A DNA stretch of 64,000 bases from Halictus rubicundus (taxonomy: Eukaryota; Arthropoda; Insecta; Hymenoptera; Halictidae): contig NW_027488639.1 of the NCBI RefSeq assembly GCF_050948215.1, positions 372,001 through 436,000 on the forward strand, in the 5' to 3' direction. Both the position numbers and the translations under genes were made by a program. Positions 53,521-62,937 of this stretch are shown piece after piece (position 1 is the stretch's first letter; each line of letters begins with the position of its first letter). The notes beneath the pieces were generated by a model. The model was not told where the DNA came from and searched no databases. It saw only the letters and a program-made list of their open reading frames with translations.

Positions 53521-55462
53521 ATTGGATAGGTTAGAGTAGGATAGGATAGAGGATAGAGGATAGGAGTAGGATAGAGGATAGGATAGGATAGAGGATAGGA
53601 TAGGATAGAGGATAGGATAGGGATGAGGATCGGATAGAGGATAGGATAGAATAGGATAAGGATAGAGGATAGGATAAGGTAGAGGATAGGATAGGATAGA
53701 GGATATAATAGGATAGAGGATAGGATAGAGGATAGGATAGGATAGAGGATAGGATAGGATAGAGGATAGGATAGGATAGAGGATAGGATAGGATAGAGGA
53801 TAGGATAGGATAGAGGATAGGATAGGATAGAGGATAGGATAGGATATAGGATAGGATAGGATAGAGGATAGGATAGGATAGAGGATAGGATAGGATAGAG
53901 GATATAATAGGATTGAGGAAAGGATAGGATAGAGGATAGGATAGGATAGAGGATAGGACAGGACAGAGGATATGATAGGATTGAGGAAAGGATAGGATAG
54001 AGGATAGGATAGGATAGAGGATAGGATAGGAAAGAGGATAGGATAGGATAGAGGGTAGGATAGGATAGAGGATAGGATAGGATAGAGGATAGGATAGGAT
54101 AGAGGATAGGATAAGGTAGATGATAGTATAGGATAGAGGATAGGATAGGACAGAGGATAGGATAGGATAGAGGATAGGATAGGATAAAGGATAGGATAGG
54201 ATAGAGGATAGGATAGGATAGAGGATAGGATAGGATAGAGGATAGGATAGGATAGAGGATAGGATAGGATAGAGGATAGGATAGGATAGAGGATAGGATA
54301 GGTAATTGGAAAGGATAGAGTATAGGATAAGGTAGAGGATAGGATAGGATAGAGGATATAATAGGATAGAGGATAGGATAGAGGATAGGATAGCATAGAG
54401 GATAGGATAGGATAGAGGATAGGATCGGATAGAGGATAGGATAGGATAGAGGATCGGATAGAGGATAGGATAGGATAGAGGATCGGATAGAGGATAGGAT
54501 AGGATAGAGGATAGGATAGAGGATAGAGTAGGATAGAGGATGGGATAGGATAAAGGATAGGATTGGATAGAGGATCGGATAGAGGATAGGATAGGATAGA
54601 GGATAGGATAGGATAGAGGATAGTATAGGATAGAGGATAGGATAGAATAGAGGATAGGATAGGATAAAGGATAGGATAGGATAGAGGATAGGATAGGATA
54701 AAGGGTAGGATAGGATAGAGGATAGGATAGAGGATAGGATAGGTAATTGGAAAGGATAGAGTAAAGGATAAGGTAGAGGATAGGATAGGATAGAGGATAT
54801 AATAGGATAGAAGATAGGATAGAGGATAGGATAGGATAGAGGATAGGATAGGATAGAGGATAGGATAGGATAGAGGATAGGATAGGATAGAGGATAGGAT
54901 AGGATAGAGGATAGGATAGGATAGAGGATAGGATAGGATAGAGGATAGGATAGGATAGAGGATAGGATAGGATAGAGGATAGGATAGGATAGAGGATAGG
55001 ATAGGATAGAGGATAGGATAGGATAGAGGATCGGATAGAGGATAGGATAGGATAGAGGATAGGATAGGATAAAGGATAGGATAGGATAGAGGATATAATA
55101 GGATAGAGGATAGGATAGGATAGAGGATAGGATAGGATAGAGGATAGGATAGGATAGAGGATAGGATAGAGGATAGGATAGGTAATTGGAAAGGATAGAG
55201 TAAAGGATAAGGTAGAGAATAGGATAGGATAGAGGATATAATAGGATAGAGGATAGGATAGAGGATAGGATAGGATAGAGGATAGGATAGGATAGAGGAT
55301 AGGATCGGATAGAGGATAGGATAGGATAGAGGATCGGATAGAGGATGGGATAGGATAGAGGATAGGATAGGATAGAGGATAGTATAGGATAGAGGATAGG
55401 ATAGGATAGAGGATAGGATAGGATAGAGGGTAGGATAGGATAGAGGATAGGATAGAGGATAG
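53252..55462. repeat. GTTTAGG-headed higher-order unit U1 (2.2 kb)
   Basis: Taken from one GATAGTTTAGGTAATTGG landmark to the next (TTT at 53,252 and 55,463). Contains GGACAGGACAGAGG at 53,956 followed by GATATGATAGGATTGAGG, then AAGGTAGATGATAG (near 54,113) and GATAGCATAGAGG (near 54,392). A lone older GTTTAGG landmark lies at 47,419. Confidence 0.82.
53455..53690. repeat. Irregular zone that breaks the 5/7 word rule
   Basis: Words here are out of register: GTATAGATAGAGG, GTTAGAGTAGGATAGG, GATAGAGGATAGGAGTAGG, GATAGGGATGAGG and GAATAGGATAAGGATAGAGG. Several need 1-2 bp insertions or deletions relative to the related copies near 55,770, 60,125 and 63,215, which are regular. In the minus-strand translation this is where the LSYPLSYPIL periodicity is disturbed. 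It may be a low-quality consensus patch, an assembly join or a real recombination scar. Confidence 0.75.
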
Positions 55463-58400
55463 TTTAGGTAATTGGAAAGGATAGAGTAAAGGATAAGGTA
55501 GAAGATAGGATAGGATAGACGATATAATAGGACAGAGGATAGGATAGAGGATAGGATAGGATAGAGGATAGGATAGGATAGAGGATAGGATAGGATAGAG
55601 GATAGGATAGGATAGAGGATAGGATAGGATAGAGGATAGGATAGGATAGTGGATCGGATAGAGGATAGGATAGGATAGGGGATAGGATAAGGTAGAGGAT
55701 AGTATAGGATAGAGGATAGGATAGGATAGAGGATAGGATAGGATAGAGGATAGGATAGGATAAAGGATTGGATAGGTTAGAGGATAGGATAGGATAGAGG
55801 ATAGGATAGGATAGAGGATAGGATAGGATAGAGGATAGGATAGGATAGAGGATAGGATAGGATAGAGGATAGGATAGGATAGAGGATCGGATAGAGGATA
55901 GGATAGGATAGAGGATAGGATAAGGTAGAGGATAGGATAGGATAGAGGATATAATAGGATAGAGGATAGGATAGAGGATAGGATAGGATAGAGGATAGGA
56001 TAGGATAGAGGATAGGATAGGATAGAGGATAGGATAGGATAGAGGATAGGATAGGATAGAGGATAGGATAGGATATAGGATAGGATAGGATAGAGGATAG
56101 GATAGGATAGAGGATAGGATAGGATAGAGGATATAATAGGATTGAGGAAAGGATAGGATAGAGGATAGGATAGGATAGAGGATAGGACAGGACAGAGGAT
56201 ATGATAGGATTGAGGAAAGGATAGGATAGAGGATAGGATAGGATAGAGGATAGGATAGGAAAGAGGATAGGATAGGATAGAGGGTAGGATAGGATAGAGG
56301 ATAGGATAGGATAGAGGATAGGATAGGATAGAGGATAGGATAAGGTAGATGATAGTATAGGATAGAGGATAGGATAGGACAGAGGATAGGATAGGATAGA
56401 GGATAGGATAGGATAAAGGATAGGATAGGATAGAGGATAGGATAGGATAGAGGATAGGATAGGATAGAGGATAGGATAGGATAGAGGATAGGATAGGATA
56501 GAGGATAGGATAGGATAGAGGATAGGATAGGTAATTGGAAAGGATAGAGTATAGGATAAGGTAGAGGATAGGATAGGATAGAGGATATAATAGGATAGAG
56601 GATAGGATAGAGGATAGGATAGCATAGAGGATAGGATAGGATAGAGGATAGGATCGGATAGAGGATAGGATAGGATAGAGGATCGGATAGAGGATAGGAT
56701 AGGATAGAGGATCGGATAGAGGATAGGATAGGATAGAGGATAGGATAGAGGATAGAGTAGGATAGAGGATGGGATAGGATAAAGGATAGGATTGGATAGA
56801 GGATCGGATAGAGGATAGGATAGGATAGAGGATAGGATAGGATAGAGGATAGTATAGGATAGAGGATAGGATAGAATAGAGGATAGGATAGGATAAAGGA
56901 TAGGATAGGATAGAGGATAGGATAGGATAAAGGGTAGGATAGGATAGAGGATAGGATAGAGGATAGGATAGGTAATTGGAAAGGATAGAGTAAAGGATAA
57001 GGTAGAGGATAGGATAGGATAGAGGATATAATAGGATAGAAGATAGGATAGAGGATAGGATAGGATAGAGGATAGGATAGGATAGAGGATAGGATAGGAT
57101 AGAGGATAGGATAGGATAGAGGATAGGATAGGATAGAGGATAGGATAGGATAGAGGATAGGATAGGATAGAGGATAGGATAGGATAGAGGATAGGATAGG
57201 ATAGAGGATCGGATAGAGGATAGGATAGGATAGAGGATAGGATAAGGTAGAGGATAGTATAGGATAGAGGATAGGATAGGATAGAGGATAGGATAGGATA
57301 GAGGATAGGATAGGATAGAGGATAGGATAGGATAAAGGATAGGATAGGTTAGAGGATAGGATAGGATAGAGGATAGGATAGGTAATTGGAAAGGATAGAG
57401 TATAGGATAAGGTAGAGGATAGGATAGGATAGAGGATATAATAGGATAGAGGATAGGATAGAGGATAGGATAGGATAGAGGATAGGATCGGATAGAGGAT
57501 AGGATCGGATAGAGGATAGGATAGGATAGAGGATCGGATAGAGGATAGGATAGGATAGAGGATAGGATAGAGGATAGGATAGGATAGAGGATAGGATAGA
57601 GGATAGAGTAGGATAGAGGATAGGATAGGATAAAGGATAGGATTGGATAGAGGATCGGATAGAGGATGGGATAGGATAGAGGATAGGATAGGATAAAGGA
57701 TAGGATAGGATAGAGGATAGGATATAATAGAGGATAGGATAAGATACAGGATAGGATAGGATAGAGGATAGGATAGGTAATTGGATAGGATACAGTATAG
57801 GATAACGTAGAGGATAGGATAGGATAGAGGATATAATAGGATAGAGGATAGGATAGGATAGAGGATAGGATAGGATAGAGGATAGGATATGATAGAGGAT
57901 AGGATAGGATAGAGGATCGGATAGAGGATAGGATAGGATAGAGGATAGGATAGAGGATAGAGTAGGATAGAGGATAGGATAGGATAAAGGATAGGATTGG
58001 ATAGAGGATCGGATAGAGGATAGGATAGGATAGAGGATAGGATAGGATAAAGGATAGGATAGGATAGAGGATAGGATAGGATAGAGGATAGGATAAGATA
58101 GAGGATAGGATAGGATAGAGGATAGGATAGGTAATTGGATAGGTTACAGTATAGGATAACGTAGAGGATAGGATAGGATAGAGGATAGGATAGGATAGAG
58201 GATAGGATATGATAGAGGATAGGATAGGATAGAGGATCGGATAGAGGATAGGATAGGATAGAGGATAGGATAGAGGATAGGATAGAGGATAGGATAAGAT
58301 AGAGGATAGGATAGGATAGAGGATCGGATAGAGGATAGGATAGGATAGAGGATAGGATAGGATAGAGGATAGGATAAGATAGAGGATAGGATAGAGGATA

Positions 58401-59853
58401 GGATAGAGGATAGGATAGAGGATAGGATAGAGGATAGGATAGGATAGAGGATCGGATAGAGGATAGGATAGCATAGAGGAAAGGATAGGATAGAGGATAG
58501 GATACGTAATTGGATAGGATAGAGGATAGGATAGGATAGAGGATAGGATAGAGGATAGAGTAGGATAGAGGATAGGATAGGATAAAGGATAGGATAGGAT
58601 AGGATAGAGGATAGGATAGAGGATAGGATATTATAGAGGATAGGATAGGATAGAGGATAGTATAGGATAGAGGATAGGATAGAATAGAGGATAGGATAGG
58701 ATAAAGGATAGGATAGGATAGAGGATAGGATAGGATAAAGGGTAGGATAGGATAGAGGATAGGATAGAGGATAGGATAGGTAATTGGAAAGGATAGAGTA
58801 AAGGATAAGGTAGAGGATAGGATAGGATAGAGGATATAATAGGATAGAGGATAGGATAGAGGATAGGATAGGATAGAGGATAGGATAGGATAGAGGATAG
58901 GATAGGATAGAGGATCGGATAGAGGATAGGATAGGATAGAGGATAGGATAAGGTAGAGGATAGTATAGGATAGAGGATAGGATAGGATAGAGGGTAGGAT
59001 AGGATAGAGGATAGGATAGAGGATAGGATAGGTAATTGGAAAGGATAGAGTAAAGGATAAGGTAGAGGATAGGATAGGATAGAGGATATAATAGGATAGA
59101 GGATAGGATAGAGGATAGGATAGGATAGAGGATAGGATAGGATAGAGGATAGGATAGGATAGAGGATAGGATAGGATAGAGGATAGGATAGGATAGAGGA
59201 TGGGATAGAGGATAGGATAGGATAGAGGATAGGATAAGGTAGAGGATAGTATAGGATAGAGGATAGGATAGGATAGAGGATAGGATAGGATAGAGGATAG
59301 GATAGGATAAAGGATAGGATAGGATAGAGGATAGGATAGGATAGAGGATAGGATAGGATAGAGGATAGGATAGGATAGAGGATAGGATAGGATAGAGGAT
59401 AGGATAGGATAGAGGATAGGATAGGTAATTGGAAAGGATAGGATAGAGGATAGGATAGGTAATTGGAAAGGATAGATTATAGGATAAGGTAGAGGATAGG
59501 ATAGGATGGAGGATATAATAGGATAGAGGATAGGATAGGATAGAGGATAGGATAGGTAATTGGAAAGGATAGAGTATAGGATAAGGTAGAGGATAGGATA
59601 GGATAGAGGATATAATAGGATAGAGGATAGGATAGAGGATAGAGTAGGATAGAGGATAGGATAGGATAAAGGATAGGATTGGATAGAGGATCGGATAGAG
59701 GATAGGATAGGATAGAGGATAGGATAGGATAGAGGATAGTATAGGATAGAGGATAGGATAGAATAGAGGATAGGATAGGATAAAGGATAGGATAGGATAG
59801 AGGATAGGATAGGATAGAGGGTAGGATAGGATAGAGGATAGGATAGAGGATAG
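55463..59853. repeat. GTTTAGG-headed higher-order unit U2 (4.4 kb, longest)
   Basis: Starts at GTTTAGGTAATTGG (55,463), with GGACAGGACAGAGG at 56,185, AAGGTAGATGATAG near 56,341 and GATAGCATAGAGG near 56,620. It then contains 57.4-58.7 kb (GATACAGG, AACGTAGAGG, GGTTACAG, GCATAGAGG) and a stretch related to 52.6-53.2 kb. U1 lacks the 57.4-58.7 kb part. U3 has it but is shorter. Confidence 0.82.
57419..58700. repeat. 1.28-kb duplicate, copy A (offset 4180)
   Basis: Matches 61599-62870 at a constant offset of 4180 bp up to about 58,520. Shared rare words: GATAAGATACAGG (near 57,738), GGATAACGTAGAGG (near 57,802 and 58,156), GATAGGTTACAG (near 58,140), GCATAGAGG (58,470) and ATTATAGAGG (near 58,631). 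No substitution was noticed in the part compared. Confidence 0.86.
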
Positions 59854-60125
59854 TTTAGGTAATTGGAAAGGATAGAGTAAAGGATAAGGTAGAAGATAGG
59901 ATAGGATAGACGATATAATAGGACAGAGGATAGGATAGAGGATAGGATAGGATAGAGGATAGGATAGGATAGAGGATAGGATAGGATAGAGGATAGGATA
60001 GGATAGTGGATCGGATAGAGGATAGGATAGGATAGGGGATAGGATAAGGTAGAGGATAGTATAGGATAGAGGATAGGATAGGATAGAGGATAGGATAGGA
60101 TAGAGGATAGGATAGGATAAAGGAT
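59195..60125. repeat. 0.93-kb duplicate, copy B (offset about 6602)
   Basis: Partner of 52590-53520 with intact GGTAATTGG and GTATAGGATAGAGG words. It continues cleanly into GGTTAGAGGATAGG at about 60,127, whereas copy A enters an irregular zone at the corresponding point. Confidence 0.84.
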
Positions 60126-62937
60126 TGGATAGGTTAGAGGATAGGATAGGATAGAGGATAGGATAGGATAGAGGATAGGATAGGATAGAGGATAGGATAG
60201 GATAGAGGATAGGATAGGATAGAGGATCGGATAGAGGATAGGATAGGATAGAGGATAGGATAAGGTAGAGGATAGGATAGGATAGAGGATATAATAGGAT
60301 AGAGGATAGGATAGAGGATAGGATAGGATAGAGGATAGGATAGGATAGAGGATAGGATAGGATAGAGGATAGGATAGGATAGAGGATAGGATAGGATAGA
60401 GGATAGGATAGGATATAGGATAGGATAGGATAGAGGATAGGATAGGATAGAGGATAGGATAGGATAGAGGATATAATAGGATTGAGGAAAGGATAGGATA
60501 GAGGATAGGATAGGATAGAGGATAGGACAGGACAGAGGATATGATAGGATTGAGGAAAGGATAGGATAGAGGATAGGATAGGATAGAGGATAGGATAGGA
60601 AAGAGGATAGGATAGGATAGAGGGTAGGATAGGATAGAGGATAGGATAGGATAGAGGATAGGATAGGATAGAGGATAGGATAAGGTAGATGATAGTATAG
60701 GATAGAGGATAGGATAGGACAGAGGATAGGATAGGATAGAGGATAGGATAGAATAAAGGATAGGATAGGATAGAGGATAGGATAGGATAGAGGATAGGAT
60801 AGGATAGAGGATAGGATAGGATAGAGGATAGGATAGGATAGAGGATAGGATAGGATAGAGGATAGGATAGGTAATTGGAAAGGATAGAGTATAGGATAAG
60901 GTAGAGGATAGGATAGGATAGAGGATATAATAGGATAGAGGATAGGATAGAGGATAGGATAGCATAGAGGATAGGATAGGATAGAGGATAGGATCGGATA
61001 GAGGATAGGATAGGATAGAGGATCGGATAGAGGATAGGATAGGATAGAGGATCGGATAGAGGATAGGATAGGATAGAGGATAGGATAGAGGATAGAGTAG
61101 GATAGAGGATGGGATAGGATAAAGGATAGGATTGGATAGAGGATCGGATAGAGGATAGGATAGGATAGAGGATAGGATAGGATAGAGGATAGTATAGGAT
61201 AGAGGATAGGATAGAATAGAGGATAGGATAGGATAAAGGATAGGATAGGATAGAGGATAGGATAGGATAAAGGGTAGGATAGGATAGAGGATAGGATAGA
61301 GGATAGGATAGGTAATTGGAAAGGATAGAGTAAAGGATAAGGTAGAGGATAGGATAGGATAGAGGATATAATAGGATAGAAGATAGGATAGAGGATAGGA
61401 TAGGATAGAGGATAGGATAGGATAGAGGATAGGATAGGATAGAGGATAGGATAGGATAGAGGATAGGATAGGATAGAGGATAGGATAGGATAGAGGATAG
61501 GATAGGATAGAGGATAGGATAGGATAGAGGATAGGATAGGATAGAGGATAGTATAGGATAGAGGATAGGATAGAATAGAGGATAGGATAGGATAAAGGAT
61601 AGGATAGGATAGAGGATATAATAGGATAGAGGATAGGATAGAGGATAGGATAGGATAGAGGATAGGATCGGATAGAGGATAGGATCGGATAGAGGATAGG
61701 ATAGGATAGAGGATCGGATAGAGGATAGGATAGGATAGAGGATAGGATAGAGGATAGGATAGGATAGAGGATAGGATAGAGGATAGAGTAGGATAGAGGA
61801 TAGGATAGGATAAAGGATAGGATTGGATAGAGGATCGGATAGAGGATGGGATAGGATAGAGGATAGGATAGGATAAAGGATAGGATAGGATAGAGGATAG
61901 GATATAATAGAGGATAGGATAAGATACAGGATAGGATAGGATAGAGGATAGGATAGGTAATTGGATAGGATACAGTATAGGATAACGTAGAGGATAGGAT
62001 AGGATAGAGGATATAATAGGATAGAGGATAGGATAGGATAGAGGATAGGATAGGATAGAGGATAGGATATGATAGAGGATAGGATAGGATAGAGGATCGG
62101 ATAGAGGATAGGATAGGATAGAGGATAGGATAGAGGATAGAGTAGGATAGAGGATAGGATAGGATAAAGGATAGGATTGGATAGAGGATCGGATAGAGGA
62201 TAGGATAGGATAGAGGATAGGATAGGATAAAGGATAGGATAGGATAGAGGATAGGATAGGATAGAGGATAGGATAAGATAGAGGATAGGATAGGATAGAG
62301 GATAGGATAGGTAATTGGATAGGTTACAGTATAGGATAACGTAGAGGATAGGATAGGATAGAGGATAGGATAGGATAGAGGATAGGATATGATAGAGGAT
62401 AGGATAGGATAGAGGATCGGATAGAGGATAGGATAGGATAGAGGATAGGATAGAGGATAGGATAGAGGATAGGATAAGATAGAGGATAGGATAGGATAGA
62501 GGATCGGATAGAGGATAGGATAGGATAGAGGATAGGATAGGATAGAGGATAGGATAAGATAGAGGATAGGATAGAGGATAGGATAGAGGATAGGATAGAG
62601 GATAGGATAGAGGATAGGATAGGATAGAGGATCGGATAGAGGATAGGATAGCATAGAGGAAAGGATAGGATAGAGGATAGGATACGTAATTGGATAGGAT
62701 AGAGGATAGGATAGAGGATAGAGTAGGATAGAGGATAGGATAGGATAAAGGATAGGATAGGATAGGATAGAGGATAGGATAGAGGATAGGATATTATAGA
62801 GGATAGGATAGGATAGAGGATAGTATAGGATAGAGGATAGGATAGAATAGAGGATAGGATAGGATAAAGGATAGGATAGGATAGAGGATAGGATAGGATA
62901 GAGGGTAGGATAGGATAGAGGATAGGATAGAGGATAG
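59854..62937. repeat. GTTTAGG-headed higher-order unit U3 (3.1 kb)
   Basis: Starts at 59,854, with GGACAGGACAGAGG at 60,525 (offset to U2 falls from 4391 to 4340 bp, a difference of 51 bp or three 17-mers). After about 61,540 it jumps to the equivalent of 57.42 kb at an offset of 4180 bp. GGATAGAATAAAGG near 60,750 and 63,830 is shared by U3 and U4 but not by U2, which reads GGATAGGATAAAGG. Confidence 0.82.
61599..62870. repeat. 1.28-kb duplicate, copy B (offset 4180)
   Basis: Partner of 57419-58700. It is shorter by one 17-mer just after the ACGTAATTGG cassette near 62,684. The pair parts near 62,880, where this copy reads GAGGGTAGG and the other reads AAGGGTAGG. Confidence 0.86.

Larger units (their letters stand above)
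400..62190. repeat. GAGTAGG / AAAGG / GATTGG / GATCGG cassette family
   Basis: A recurring string of variant words in fixed order: GATAGAGTAGG, then GGATAAAGGATAGG, then GATTGG (or GATGGG), then GATCGG, usually followed by GAGG or GGGG. The first copy is near 400-455 and a late one near 62,140-62,190. The order is kept in both domains, so the cassette is older than the left/right divergence. It is often followed by GATAGTATAGG and GATAGAATAGAGG. A few copies are damaged: near 23,890 the string passes straight from AAAGGATAG into TATAGG, and near 25,790 the GATCGG word is lost. Confidence 0.85.

Noticed and set aside
47716..54396. Open frame of 2,226 codons on the minus strand
   Set aside because: Same repeat peptide; it also runs through the irregular zone near 53.5 kb without a stop, as expected where stops are simply scarce in all minus-strand phases.
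55464..62654. Open frame of 2,396 codons on the minus strand
   Set aside because: The peptide is only the translated 17-mer; no start context, domain or codon bias is visible, and the overlapping frame 53,531-58,474 encodes the same cycle from another phase. The array lacks C on the + strand, so minus-strand stops are rare by composition.
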